64,000 nucleotides of DNA, taken from contig JAIGNY010000476.1 in NCBI GenBank assembly GCA_020152595.1, forward strand, positions 1,631,501 to 1,695,500. Reading direction: 5' to 3'. This document shows, piece after piece, positions 24,760 through 38,931 of the stretch. The stretch is from Chiridota heheva. Its lineage: Eukaryota; Echinodermata; Holothuroidea; Apodida; Chiridotidae. How positions within the stretch are numbered: position 1 is the first letter of the stretch; each line of letters opens with the position of its first letter. Under the pieces are notes generated by a model. The model was not told the DNA's origin. It saw only the letters and a list, made by a program, of their open reading frames with translations, and did no database searches. Position numbers and translations under genes: made by a program.

Positions 24760-26020
24760 TTGGTAAATATATCTTGATTTATCCGCTGCCTTCGACACTG
24801 TGGATCGTTGCCTGTTAATCAATCACTTCAAAATATTGGTTTTATAGAACCATATTACAATGGTTCAAGTCCTATCTTACTAACAGATCACAATGTGTAC
24901 AAATTAATGATAAAACTTCTTCACCACTTAAGCTTGTATATGGTGTGCCCAGGGGAGTGTACTCGGTCAGATTTTGTTTTCCATTTATACTAGTTCTATT
25001 GGTAAAATTATATGTAAATACGATTTTCATTACCACTTGTATGCCGATGACACACAATTATATATTTCGTTTAATCCCAATCAAGCTGAAGCAAATATTG
25101 CACTACATAAACTTGAATCATGTATCGTTAAAATACGCAAGTGGATGTCCTCCAACTTTTTAAAGTTAAATGATGATAAAACTAAATTTATTGTTCTTAG
25201 TTCCAAACGTGAGCGTAACAAAATCAACCTCCCTTTTCTTCAAATTGGTAATGCTCAAGTATGTGTTACCTCTAAAGTTCGTAATCTTGGTTCCATTTTT
25301 AATGCTGATATGTCAATGGCTGACCATATCTCTGAAATTTCTAAATCTTCACCATTTCATTTACGAAACAACTGAACAACTAGTTTATGCTTTTGTCTTT
25401 TCCCGCCTTGATATGGGTAACTCTTTTTTATATGGTCTACCAGCTAACCAAATCAAACGTCTCTCCCGCTTACAAAATATTGCTGCCAGGATTGTTACCT
25501 TAAGTAAACCAAATAAACACATTACTCCCATATTAAGGAATTTACACTGGCTACCAATTCATCATAGAATTGTTTTCAAGATACTTGTTTTTGTGTATAA
25601 GTCTACTCATGCATTGTCTCCCACATATATTTCTGATCTTTTAATCCCACATAAGTTCATGCGTTCCAATTTCAAACTTCAATTAGCTATTCCACGTACT
25701 TCTAGAACATGGGGTAAACGTTCATTTTCTTCTGCTGCCCCCTTTTTATGGAACAGACTTCCAGACAACATCAAAGTTAGTCCTTCCTTCAATTCTTTTG
25801 AATCAACATTGAAGACATTCCTCATGTGTTCTGATTCTGTTCAATTTTAAGCTTATATTTGCTCTTGTATGTATGTATGTATTTTGCAGTATTCTTAACT
25901 ATTATTTTTTTTTTGTTCACATTGTTTTCTATTAACTGTTGTGTCGCTGCGCCATGAGCATCACTTTTGATGGATACTGGCGCATAACAACTATTCATTA
26001 TTATTATCATTATTATTATA
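24760..26020 (+). mobile_element. 5'-truncated L2-like LINE, reverse transcriptase 3' half (pseudogene)
   Basis: This is the C-terminal part of a LINE reverse transcriptase. It starts at LDLSAAFDTVD (near 24773), then shows a degraded [10 protein letters not shown] region, the catalytic box as [11 protein letters not shown] (YADD at 25040-25051), and [12 protein letters not shown]. After a frameshift near 25360 it continues as FSRLDMGNSFLYGLP, RLQNIAARIV, HITPILRNLHWLPIHHRI and WNRLPDNIK, ending in a stop near 25850. The 3' tail contains GCGCCATGAGC and TGGATACTGGCGC, followed by a TTA/TTATCA-type microsatellite to about 26020, as in L2-type elements. At least two frame breaks make it inactive. 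The 5' truncation within RT is typical of target-primed reverse transcription. Confidence 0.88.
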
Positions 26021-26324
26021 AAGCACATGAAAATTAAGAAACTACTGTTGCATGCTTATTAACAGTAAAGAAATCAAATAGATAATACAAAGATAAAATA
26101 TACTTATCTCACTAAAAAAAAGAAACGAGAGAGACAATACCTTTGATTTTCAAGGAATAAAAGGACATATCTGTTTTTTTGTATGCAGTAATACCCAAAT
26201 TCTGCTGTTTTAATACTTCTTTAAAAACAACAACGGGGAGGGGGACACACCTGATTTTATAGCGAACTTAGGGCCGGGTATATGCCGCATATTACCTTTT
26301 TATTTCAGAATAGTGAGTTGAAAA

Positions 26325-26520
26325 AATAGGCTTCTAACAAAAGTTGTAAGCCGTTTTGTATTAATTTTAATGTAGGAGTTAATGAAGGTTTACACCATGT
26401 AACGGTCGATTACCGACGTTATGGGAGAGCAAAGCTCAGTTTGATTGCAGCATATTCTGGAACAATACATTTTAAAAACAAAATTACTAGCATTAGCAAT
26501 TAATTACCTTCATGTATTCA
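26325..26520 (+). repeat. Diverged dispersed repeat (pair with 22295-22465)
   Basis: Aligns in order with the other copy through GCTTCTAACAAAAG and TCGATTACCGACGTTA, with looser similarity to the right. Confidence 0.4.
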
Positions 26521-29385
26521 AACAACAAAAATGTAAGGCTATGACGTTTTCATGTTTTATTTTTTTTCTGCATAAGAGTTCCAATTTGTTTAGTTTTAGT
26601 TTCGCTACTGAAAAAGCATAGTGCCGTAATTCCCGAGATACATGTTCCCCTACTTTTTAAGAATAGGCCTATAGAAGTAAAGAAAAAAAAGAAAAAATGA
26701 GTACACAATTGGGGGTGGGGGGTGTGAGGGGGATTTGCTTAAGTTTCAATTCGCATCTTATGCCCCTAAGTTTGGATAAGAAGCCGTGTATGCTCCTTCA
26801 CGTTGAAGATGTGAATTTACGGCCCTAAAAGGTCGAAGAATCATTGTATGAACATGCGTTTCTACATCTCATCCACCCCATGCCATTTCAGAATTCAATT
26901 GTCTGATCAAGGGCGGCGGAGCATTCAAAATATTGAAAGATTTAGTGAGATAAAGTGACGTGATAATAATATTGCGGGGGTTTAGATGATTGGGCTGAAG
27001 CCCGCACATCCCCCTTCCCAGCTCCGCCGCCTTTATTGATTGCAAGTCATCATTGATGATAGGACCTAAATAATATGATAAAAACCTTAATATGAATGCA
27101 TAATGTAAGTTTCACGTAACTAGCATAACCACTTTAATGTGAAATTCAAATTGGTTCTTCCAGTTTTTCTGTTTGTTCAAACCTCAGGAAACACTGAAAT
27201 ACTATATTTAACATTCATCATATTCATGTAACGATAATCATTCTCTGGTTTAACCCGATTATTCGTTCACATTAAAAACAAAACAACTGTAACTTGACAC
27301 CAGGCTTGATACAAGGATAGAAGGCGGTATTACATAATTTCCCCTTTGATGTCGCTACTGCTACGAGAAAAAATCTGGGTCACTGCCAAAGTGCGTTTAG
27401 AGCAGAGATACGGTCTAATCTGCTGCACCGTATAATTTAGTGCACTTGAAATAACTTTTGAATGATTTAGCTATTTTATTTTCACCCGAATCAGCACCAA
27501 CAGGGATGTTTATGTAGCAATGTTTGAAGTTTTTATACAAAAAAACTAATAATGATTGTTTGTTGTCCCTAACTACACATTGAGAAACGCTACAGCGGCC
27601 ACGTGTGAATTCCGCAACTGGGGATGACAGATCACAAAGCATGAGAATATTACCGAGTTTTGAGCATAAGCAGACTGTTTACCTCATTAATTTATGTCAC
27701 AAGTGCTGATTTTGTGATGCGTAATCTGGTCGTAAAAACAATAACAATACCCACGCGAACATTTAATCAGTCCGTATATACAATCATTAGTTTTGAAATA
27801 ATTGTTACTCTTGGAAGTAAATGGATTAATCTGTAATTTTTATCACAATAGGTATAAAACGGGAATTTCTTCAATATTTTCATTGCACATTAGAAGACTC
27901 TTAAAAGCTGGAATACTTTCAACCATAGGCCAAAGGTCATCGATGCGTACAAATTTTCTTTATTTCTTTACATCGCTACCCTGGTTTGATTAATGACTTG
28001 TGTGTTTTTAACCTTCAACGCAAATTCTTCTGGGCCAACTTTAAGAATAAGTAGATTGGAGAAAGAAAAAAAACTTAGGGCCAAGGGGATTATAAAATCT
28101 TTGACATGGAGAGAGAGAGGAGAAGAAAAGACACACTGTAACACATTTATATGGAATTTATGGAATTAATTTAAATTTTCAGGATGGTGAGGTAGGATAA
28201 ACATTTTTTTTTTAATTTCTGCTTATTCCTGCCCTTACATGCATTCCATAATTTGATTTACCCATTTTTCAATATGGGAAAACTATGTCGAAACTTTGAA
28301 GAAAATAAACAAAACAGAAGACTGCTATTTTTTCTCGAATTTATCTTAACGATCATTATACCGTGGCGGTCGCATCCGCTTGAGATATCCAGGGGTGTCT
28401 AAGACATGGCAGTTTAGATTTAACTTGGGATTCTCCTCGAATATTGCATGGCCCACTTAATGATGGATTGTGAAAAAGTGACTACGGTATCCCCATGATC
28501 TTATAAGGAGTTACAGCATGGCTGTGAGCGAAAGATTTGCACATGGGCCGGTCAGTGATTGGGATATGTGATTCTATAATGAATGAGGCGCGGAAATTTG
28601 TTGTGTGTATTTGACGGGTTATGTTAATGAGCGCTAGCCTGGGCCTAGCGCCTTCCTTATGAGCACAAGCTAGCTACGTTCCATGCATCTGGTCCCAGGT
28701 ACCGTGGAAATGTTTAGTGTTATGCATATGGACCCCGGGTGAAAAATGTGAAGGCAATGACTTAGTGGGTAAAGATTGACACGAGAGGGTTGGTTAGATG
28801 GTTTATGTGAATTTATGCAAATTTTAAAAAACAAACATGAAAATTGAAATAACATTAGTTTACATGGAGCATGATTTCCTAAATGGTTAAACGTCACAAC
28901 CTTACTAGCAGCCCTGAGATGCCTCATTGAATACTACCATACCCAGCGATGATTCTTCCACGTGTCCACGAAAACTTATAGGTTTGGAAACAAAATTTTA
29001 TTTCTGGCAATCTGCTTCTCATACGGCACATCCCAACTTACGCAATGTCGCGTGCGTTTACCAACCCAACAAAACTTTATCCTTAACGTTAGTGCATTTA
29101 AGTTTAAAATTCTAACCCACGTGATAGATAGTGCATTTACGTATAACGTTCTAGCCCCAAAATGCAATGTAGCACAATTAGACTTACTAACACTTAAGAC
29201 TTACTGTACGACAAGCGAAAATGATCAAACATCAACTTCACACGTTATCTTCTAGGCTATGTCATGACCTATTATAGAACTCGTACTCCAATCCGATACG
29301 ATATGATACAGCATGACCTAAATAAGATTCCGAGAATTTGCATATTCATAGAAGAAAGTCCGAATTCTGATTGGAAAATACTGTT
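26521..29385. other. Stretch with no gene seen
   Basis: No supported exon, RNA or element. A somewhat GC-richer portion lies at 28340-28760 but carries no recognised frame. Confidence 0.5.
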
Positions 29386-29593
29386 TGTTTGTTTGTTTGA
29401 TGATGGCTTAACGGCACCACAACAACTAAGGTCAAATCGCGCCTGAGAGGTCAGATCATTCTAGAGGTAGGAAGTAAAGGAAACAGAGGGTAGAATGAGA
29501 GAAATTTAAGAACAAAAGGTCAGAAAGCTGTGATCGTGAAGGGAGGTGCATGGTTGAAACAAAAACAAAGTAGAGAGGGGGTGAAGAGGAGAA

Positions 29594-30511
29594 TTAAATA
29601 TGGTCATAGAGGGAGGCATGATAAAGGAAGGAGATAATTTTATCCGGAGGATTTTTCTGGAAGAACTCAGCAATTGAATTGCAGGGAGCGAGGGAAGCTC
29701 TGGGAAGGTTGTACAGGGGGCAAGCAAGGAGAACGTGATGGATTGTGAGGGTGCAATGGCAATTGTTGCAGAGGGGTTGGGGGGAGCCAATAAGGAGGTG
29801 GGAGTGGGTGAGATGAGTGTGACCAATTCTAAGACGGGTAATATGAACGTTGTCAATACGAGAGAGGTTGTTGACAGTGGCTTTGATCGGAATTGTGGGC
29901 TGGATGACATGGAGTTTGTTATCAATTTGGGACTTCCATGAGGTTTGCCAGCGGTCCCGAACAAGAGAAGCGATAAGTGGTTTGATGTCAGAGAGGGTTT
30001 TGGGAAAAGGGGCAGGGAGGAGGGTGAGGGCAAGCTTAGCGGCTGCATCAGCCCTGTCATTACCCGGGATGCTAACATGGCTGGGTATCCAGAAGAAAAG
30101 AATACTTTTCCTGCAGAGGGTGGGAGAAAGGAGTTTGCGGAGGAGGAGGTGGCATGTGAGGTTATCCCATTTAAGGTTGAGTAAAGAAGTAAGAACAGCC
30201 TTTGAGTCGGAGAAAATAACAAAGTGGCTGAGCGGGGAGTATCCAATAAAGTTGAGGGCAAGGAGAATGGCCTTAGCCTCGGCTGAAAAGATGGATGAGC
30301 AGTCGGGAAGTCTGCTACTGAGGGTGATGTCTTGGATGACCGCAGCAGCAGCTGTCTTGTAGCCCTCCTTACACCCATCAGTATAGATGGAGGTGTAATT
30401 TGAGAGTTGGTATTTGACTTGGTTGTGTAGACTGATGAAGAGGTTAGGATGGGTTTGAGCTTTGTGATGAGTGGAGAGGCTAGGTTTGAGCTTTGTGATG
30501 AGTGGAGAGGC
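29594..30511 (-). pseudogene. LINE ORF2 C-terminus: RNase H plus zinc knuckle, an open frame with no methionine
   Basis: A 305-codon frame is open from 30511 down to TAA at 29596-29594 and contains no ATG, so a start-to-stop scan would miss it. RNase H degrades the RNA strand of the element's RNA-DNA hybrid. Its acidic residues are all present: D in IYTDGCKEG (30377-30379), E in FSAEAKAILLAL (30278-30280), D in VIFSDSKAVL (30206-30208) and D in PGNDRADAAAKLAL (30047-30049). The canonical WIPSHVSIPGN stretch precedes the last. Downstream is CNNCHCTLTIHHVLLACP, a C2HC-type knuckle. Upstream of 30511 the reading frame shifts because of a 31-base tandem duplication (30452-30513); the preceding frame (PYPLPSAYAL and onward) stays open to about 30665. 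A 290-codon frame starting with Met at 30378 is an overlapping shadow. Confidence 0.85.
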
Positions 30512-30513
30512 CT
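30452..30513. repeat. 31-bp tandem duplication that breaks the LINE frame
   Basis: Two 31-base units (30452-30482 and 30483-30513) contain TTTGAGCTTTGTGATGAGTG followed by GAGAGGC. Since 31 is not a multiple of three, the duplication shifts the frame and creates the upstream stop; the flanking frames agree if only one unit is counted. Confidence 0.9.
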
Positions 30514-30665
30514 AAGTGGACAGAAGGTGGCCCAAGGAGGAAAAGTGGGCCAAAAGAAGGTGCCGAGAGTGGTGGGGTTGATGCCGAGATGGAAGAGGTC
30601 TGATTTAATGCGTAAGCCGAAGGGAGGGGATAGGGTTTTAGACCTATCAAAGAGGGTGGAGAAAA

Positions 30666-32106
30666 CTATGATATGATTAAAGATTCATGTCCGTACATGT
30701 AACTAATAGACATGCGTGTATGGGGGACCTGTCATACCAACCGACCAATATCATAGCCCGGAGTGGTACCGGTACGAAACGCGAATAGGATTACTGTCTA
30801 CAGCTAAAAGTGCTATTTTTAGCGTCATTATGGATTGAAATCTGACTTATTTCTAGACAGAAAATTTACCTTTTGGAAGCTTTTAATTAAAAAACTACAT
30901 GGAATATCTTTTATAAACAAATTTTATGAAACATACAAAATCTCACTTGAGCCAGAATTTTAAGAGCAAAACTGTAAAAACCTAGCAGGAGATGCATTTT
31001 TAAACAAAACTTAGTAAAGGCACATATGAGAGGTCACGTACGATTTAATAAGCTCCACTCATACACTGGGTGGAGCTAAAAATTGAATTGACAGAATCTA
31101 TATCTGTGAAGTAAATGTCTTTTAATTCAAACCATACCATTATCTTCAGTCAGTCATGCATTATTATTGTGGGATACAGCATTAGTATCCGACACGACAC
31201 TTATCTATGATAATATTTTCTGGGTATAGAGCGTTTGCTCCATATACCCTCTGAAGTAAGATACTTTTGACTTATTCTGACATGCAAAGGTAATTTTCTG
31301 TACAAACTCTCTATGTTGTATTGATTTAAATTAATGGATTTTTTTTTACCTTTCTTTGAAAAGCAGCAGCAGCCGAAATTTCACAATAAACGAAAAATTT
31401 ACACTTCTGTCTCATGAAGCCAAAAATGTTAGTGTCACTCGAAAAAGTATCGAGATAACCAATTACATCTGAACATTAACCCTTGTAGGGACAAAGCTGC
31501 TGAAATATAACCAGAAAAAAGCTCTGGGAAAAGATATCAGCTGACAGCGGATAATTGATTATCAAGCTGCCAAGAATAATAATTTATGTCAAATATAATG
31601 CAATATATATTAGTTGATTACAACACCAGGAAAAGGCGTTATCACAAATTGAGCTGATTACAGCAGCAATTAGGAAAATAATTTGACTCAACGTTGGCAT
31701 TTAATGCCTCAAAAGTAAGAATGGAGACTCGGTCCTAATTTTCCTGTCAGTCTGGTGTGAAGCCGATTACGGCGTATTGCACACTGGTGAGTATAGACAT
31801 ACATACATTGAGGCTACACCACACACACAACTTCACATAAATGGCATACAAGACAAAAGAGTCTAAATAATCGAAGAAGTTGTACTGAATAATCATCGCG
31901 CCACTATGTGACTTTATACCAAAGAATTATCTAAGGTATTTAGATCGTGCAAGAATGAGCAAGCTGTACAAAGGCTGATTCTGCATTAATAGCTGTGTAA
32001 AATATACAACGTTATGCAAAAGAGACGCTGGCCGATTACGTACGGCCGTCTTGCACTCTTGCTGTCCAACAGCACAATGAGCAACTAGTCCTAAACACTA
32101 TCTCAC
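30666..32106. other. AT-rich stretch, no gene seen
   Basis: No supported feature. GCCGATTACG-GGCGT-TTGCAC-like words occur at 31758-31780 and at 32030-32056 and may be short dispersed repeats. Confidence 0.5.
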
Positions 32107-32150
32107 TGAATTCCTGAGAATTTATGCAAATGAGGAGGTAGAACTCTAAT
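32107..32150 (-). repeat. Dispersed repeat piece, inverted copy of 1293-1336
   Basis: Shares GAATTCCTGA and TATGCAAATGAGGAGGTAGA with the reverse complement of 1293-1336. Confidence 0.6.
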
Positions 32151-33625
32151 TTTACTGTCCACATAAATTCCCAAGCTATTACATTTCATAGCAGATGATG
32201 AGAAATTTTAAATGCTTACAAGTGATGATCATGCAAACCATTTCCATTCCTACTGCCTATTCAGTACTAAAAAAGAAACAGTTAACTGCATCTACCTGTA
32301 GGTCAAAAAACATATTAATATTACAAGAGGATATATTTGATCATAACTGACAAAACACAGAAGACAAAACAGAATGCTTGCATCATGAAAACAGACACCT
32401 TTTGTTTCCATGCCTTGCAGCAAATTTCATCTTACAAAAAAAACTCTGCAATTTGGACAGTTTGAAAAGTGATACCTTCTCCTGACTTCTTGAACTCTAC
32501 AGCTCTGCATTGAAGGGGTTTAATATTATGCACTTGAGCTATGGCACTTGTGCAGAATTACACCGTTATATTCAACAAACTTATGACAAGAATATATCTT
32601 CTGAGCTTTAATTCAGATAAACAGAGCTCCAACTTGTGAATTCAAACAAATAAAGCATCAAAATAATGGTAATGTTACTTTGGTAAGCATTTCATATGCC
32701 TTTGCGGTCATTATAATAAACATGCAGACCAAGACTATAAATTTCACTTCTTTTAGGGTAAAAGAAGAGGCTGTAAATGTCTCCTGATATCCCAATTTTT
32801 TTTACATATCATTTGTTTTTTGGTTTTGTTAAGAACTTGTTACAGAGCTTTGAGCTAGGACTTGAAAAATCATTTTATAAGTGTACTGTCATTATTCTTA
32901 ATTACCTACATGGAAGGCAAAATGGACTTTTGGAGAAGAAAAAACATTGCTTACGATTGCACTAAAACTTTAAAATATAGAACTAAAAACTGAGTTACCA
33001 AAATCTTTACCCAAAAGGCATTCTGGTGGCTTCATTTGTAGTTTCTAACCACACATGCATGAACGCATTGCAGCGCAGTGAGTTTCAGATATGCAAAGTC
33101 CTGATAAAGATCTATATTTGAAGGATTCCAGAGATATTTCTAAGATACCCTACCACACAATTTCTCCTGATTTGCATGTAAAAATTAAGAATATGACAAG
33201 TATATTATTATTTGCTTAGTACATTTTCTTATATTTAGGTGTTCGCCAAAGCGCTTTTCCAACCAAGGAACAAAATTCCATGTACCCCAAATTTGAGCTT
33301 ATGTACAGTAACCATTTTATTTCAATATTTTTAAACACAAATACTATAAATAAGACTAAAACTTGTATAATCAGTTCCACTTCCAGCAATTGTCTTTAAG
33401 GTGCTCAGATGTTCATTTTTAAAGAAGGTACAGTATGTACTGTATAGTGATAGGTAAATATCCAAATACCCATGTGCATCTTACATTTAGATTACACCCG
33501 AATGAAAAAAATCCCTGTAGCTTTATGTAAAACTTGCCCACAGCAGAACCAGGAAAAAGTTAAACTTTACAGAAAGACTTCTATCACCCAGCCCACTCTT
33601 AAAATCCATATACACTGTACCTGTA
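32151..33625. other. AT-rich stretch, no gene seen
   Basis: No exon with splice signals and conserved coding was recognised. Given the minus-strand ERK exon upstream at 35.7 kb, this may be intron. Confidence 0.45.
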
Positions 33626-33639
33626 TGAGAGCTTTTGAC
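33626..33639. repeat. Left target-site duplication of the SINE
   Basis: TGAGAGCTTTTGAC, identical to 33888-33901. Confidence 0.85.
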
Positions 33640-33887
33640 GACAAAGACGAAGGAAAATAAGTGGATTGACCTGTAGTACTCCGAGACCGGGGGGACTGCG
33701 GGCACCACTTATAATGGCGGGAAGAAAATTGAGATGACGTACGGACAAACATAACATCAACAACCAAGTCAATGTCCACGGCCTTTGATAACCAGTTGTA
33801 GTGCACTGGCGTGTCAACCCAGGCTTGAATGCAGAGCCTCGTGGTCTGTAGACAAGTGTGATAACCACTACACCACAGGAGGTAGAC
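33640..33887 (-). mobile_element. tRNA-derived SINE with target-site duplications
   Basis: A 248-base insert is flanked by a 14-base direct repeat, TGAGAGCTTTTGAC, at 33626-33639 and 33888-33901, the mark of LINE-machinery insertion. On the minus strand its 5' part (about 33880-33810) is tRNA-like: GTGGTGTAGTGGTTATCAC matches the D-arm/box A region of Val/Asp/Glu-type tRNAs, and GCATTCAAGCCTGGG sits where the T-arm/box B belongs. Box B is degraded relative to GGTTCGANTCC and the anticodon stem does not pair well, so it is not a working tRNA gene. The remaining ~150 bases are unrelated body and tail sequence. Confidence 0.85.
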
Positions 33888-33901
33888 TGAGAGCTTTTGA
33901 C
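33888..33901. repeat. Right target-site duplication of the SINE
   Basis: TGAGAGCTTTTGAC, identical to 33626-33639. Confidence 0.85.
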
Positions 33902-34209
33902 AACCTTGTGATCTTTATATTGTACTTTCACGATGAGATGATACTGCAGTATGCAATAAGACTAGAACAAATCACTTCATCCGTGAGAAATACACCCAGG
34001 GTCAATACCTGTAATAACCAAGGGATGTACAAATTCTCCTGCAGGGATCTACAGCACACAGGTTGATGGTACATTTTGTAAGAGAGGGGCCTCGCACATG
34101 AAAAAGCTCATGCACATAGCAATATGAATGTACATTTAAACTTTCATATCAAATACTGTACCCAATCTGGCTGTCACGATTTGGATAAATCAAGTATCGA
34201 ATATCATGG

Positions 34210-34281
34210 ATACAAATATCACGATATATCACAACATCACAATTTACCACCATATCACAATTTATCACTATATCACGATCA
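34210..34281. repeat. Degenerate ATATCAC repeat tract
   Basis: Variants of ATATCACAATTTATCAC recur with irregular spacing. A matching run (AAATCACCATATCACAATATC) resumes at 35251 just beyond repeat A, so repeat A appears to have inserted into this tract. Confidence 0.7.
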
Positions 34282-34366
34282 GAGGTTGCGTTAGAATTTG
34301 TGCCTGGCGTATTTGGTTACATCAAGCCCTTGAATTTTGGTGTATTTTGTGAATTTGCTGTCGTAC

Positions 34367-34442
34367 GTACAGGGCACTGCGTAATGTACAGGGCATTGCG
34401 TAATGTACAGGGCACTGCGTAATGTACAGGGCACTGCGCACT
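34367..34442. repeat. 19-bp minisatellite inside repeat A, 4 units
   Basis: Units of GTACAGGGCACTGCGTAAT start at 34367, 34386, 34405 and 34424. The same internal array has three units in the fragment at 44025-44173 and two in the copy at 58809-59160 (opposite orientation). Confidence 0.95.
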
Positions 34443-35216
34443 AGCAAAGCATGCAAGTAAACACACATTGTTAACACACACACTTGTGTAGGCCTGCCTC
34501 GCTAAAGTGAATGAAAATTGCGCTTAAAATACCATAAACATTAAAAAAATCGGACTATTATTATCATAAAAATATTAAGAAAAAGTTCATACCCAATCCT
34601 TGTATAATGTCGATTGTTAAATCATGAAATTTAGATTAACAATCCCAAAATAAACTAGACAATACTATTGTTTATCGTATCCAAACTTTCATGAGGTTTT
34701 AGTAAACTTTGACCAATTGTCAACAATAATATACAGTACTATTCAGATCTCGAACATGCTTTCTTCTTTACAGTATAGTAGCTTGACTTGCAGATTGTGA
34801 TCACTTCACAGATACACAATCAACACAATACAGGAGAAAAGTAGAATCCTAGCTAATAATATTGTTGACAATTGACAGCCTCCATTCAAAACAACATTAA
34901 AATGTTCACGCACACTGTACAGTGTACGTACATTATGCATAGGGCCTATGTACTAGCCTATATGTGTTTATGTACAGCACTACGGGCATGTTGGATCATT
35001 CGGCCGTTAGTCTCTTAGTTGTGTCATTTTTCTTTTATTTATGAGTAATTCAAAATCATTTTCTCGCATCAGAGAGGTAAGATGATCATGCTTTTTATTT
35101 ATGTTAATGAAAAACTCTGGCGTAAAATTCAACTACTATGTCTAAATCTTACGACACAGGTACAACCTGTGTTGTAAGAAATTTCAACCATGGCTTAATA
35201 TACAACAAATTTGTCG

Positions 35217-35252
35217 TTAACGTGATCAGAGCGCGATCTCTGATCACGTTAA
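35217..35252. repeat. Perfect 15-bp-stem palindrome at the end of repeat A
   Basis: TTAACGTGATCAGAG at 35217-35231 and its exact reverse complement at 35238-35252 flank the hexamer CGCGAT. The copy at 47865 has only part of this sequence, so the palindrome is specific to this locus. Confidence 0.9.
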
Positions 35253-35629
35253 ATCACCATATCACAATATCTAAGTTCAGACCACTAATTTAGGATCACT
35301 GCTCTCAAGTACATGTATAAGGTTTTCAGGATGCAACATTTTAAGTTTTCCCACACACCTTAAGATCAAGGAAAGGAAGCATAAATTAATCAGATTTGTT
35401 GTAATTTTCTGTAAAAGTCTTAGTGATTTTTCTAATATTTTTGTTTTACATATTTTTGTTTCACATAATTTTGTTTTAATATGTAGTTTACATATGATAA
35501 TGAACATAGTGATATGTTGGTCAGGGTATGTTTGGTATCATGGAAAAAGCAATCACAATAATCGACATATTGTGAGAGCACTAATAAGTACTAATACTTG
35601 AAGCACCAATAATTTCAGCCGTCTCTCTA

Positions 35630-38320
<2,691 letters not shown>

Positions 38321-38687
38321 AGGAGATATTAAAGTTTAAAGTTTGGTATCATTTCTGTAGAAACGACTGAAATCAGACTGGTTGTGATGTCTGAGCCTCA
38401 GATTTCTCAAAGTCTTTATGTATCTTAAAGAAAGTTTATTTAATTTATTACTATTTAAATCATTTTCCCTCAAACTTTCTTCAGGTGGCATATTATAAAT
38501 ACCCTTCCTAGATTCAGTTTTACTACTTTTTTGACATACCCCATGGTTTTTCAGCCAGAAAATCACAGGACATAATATGATAGAATACATAAAGACTTTG
38601 AGGAATCTGAGACTATGACATCACAACTAGCCTGATTTCAGTCATTTCTGCACAAATGATACCGAACTTTAAACTTAAATATCTCTG
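38321..38687. mobile_element. Fold-back element with ~100-bp arms
   Basis: The left arm, 38321-38425, is the reverse complement of the right arm, 38585-38687, at high identity. Matching landmarks include AAACTTTAAACTT, GACATCACAAC and ATACATAAAGACTTTGAG. The spacer is about 160 bases with no coding content. This is a MITE-like or fold-back transposon; its right end abuts the TIR of the piggyBac-type MITE at 38691. Confidence 0.85.
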
Positions 38688-38690
38688 TAA

Positions 38691-38791
38691 CCCTTACTCT
38701 ACCAGCACCTTTTGGAAAATGCACTCGGGAGGCGGAGCCAAAGATGGGGCACCCAAAACGGCAATAATATTGCCGCGTGGTAGAGTAAGGC
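38691..38791. mobile_element. piggyBac-type MITE 1 (101 bp)
   Basis: Begins CCCTTACTCTACCAGC and ends GTGGTAGAGTAAGGC, inverted copies of one another, next to GTAA at left and TTAA at right (38792-38795). TTAA target sites and a CCC start are typical of the piggyBac superfamily. The centre holds CGGCAATAATATTGCCG, a near-perfect palindrome. Confidence 0.75.
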
Positions 38792-38931
38792 TTAATAAAT
38801 CAAGGGCTGATTATTGAAGGGTCCTCTGTCTTCCAAGCAGCAGAATCGGGCCCGTTCCGCTCCAGTGACCTGCCCACCAGAATCATGCGGCATATATTTT
38901 CCAGTTGGCGCATTTGTCGCGGCTTGATTAA

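Larger units (their letters stand above)
29386..30665 (-). mobile_element. 3' end of an RNase H-encoding LINE
   Basis: On the minus strand, coding sequence with an RNase H domain and a terminal cysteine/histidine knuckle is followed by about 200 bases of 3' untranslated sequence. It ends in a (CAAA)n-type tail, seen on the plus strand as TGTTTGTTTGTTTG at 29383-29396. The same 3' sequence recurs at 60262-60430. Terminal RNase H and C2HC knuckle are features of I/Jockey-group LINEs, though the clade cannot be fixed without the reverse transcriptase, which is missing by 5' truncation. Confidence 0.8.
34282..35252 (-). mobile_element. Repeat A, uninterrupted copy (~0.97 kb)
   Basis: The reverse complement of this block aligns from end to end with two blocks elsewhere: 47865-48467 and 58809-59160. 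Shared landmarks include ACAAATTTGTTGTA, GACACAACTA-GAGACTAAC, TATTATTAGCTAGGATTC, CCTCATGAAAGTTTGGATAC, GGATTGGGTATGAAC and TCAAGGGCTTG. There is no coding content. The ends carry similar words in inverted orientation (GATCAGAGGTTGCGTT at left; an AACGTGATCAGAG palindrome at right), suggesting a non-autonomous DNA transposon with weak terminal inverted repeats. Class is inferred, not proven. Confidence 0.8.

Noticed and set aside
29506..30378. 290-codon minus-strand frame rich in Ser, Pro and Leu
   Set aside because: Shadow of the RNase H frame of the LINE, which carries all the conserved residues in another phase.
33810..33880. A tRNA gene on the minus strand
   Set aside because: D-arm similarity is strong but box B is degraded and the anticodon stem is poor; it is the head of a SINE with target-site duplications.
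35277..35507. 76-codon frame next to the ERK exon as a further kinase exon
   Set aside because: Its Lys/Thr/Leu-rich sequence has no kinase motif and no suitable splice phase.
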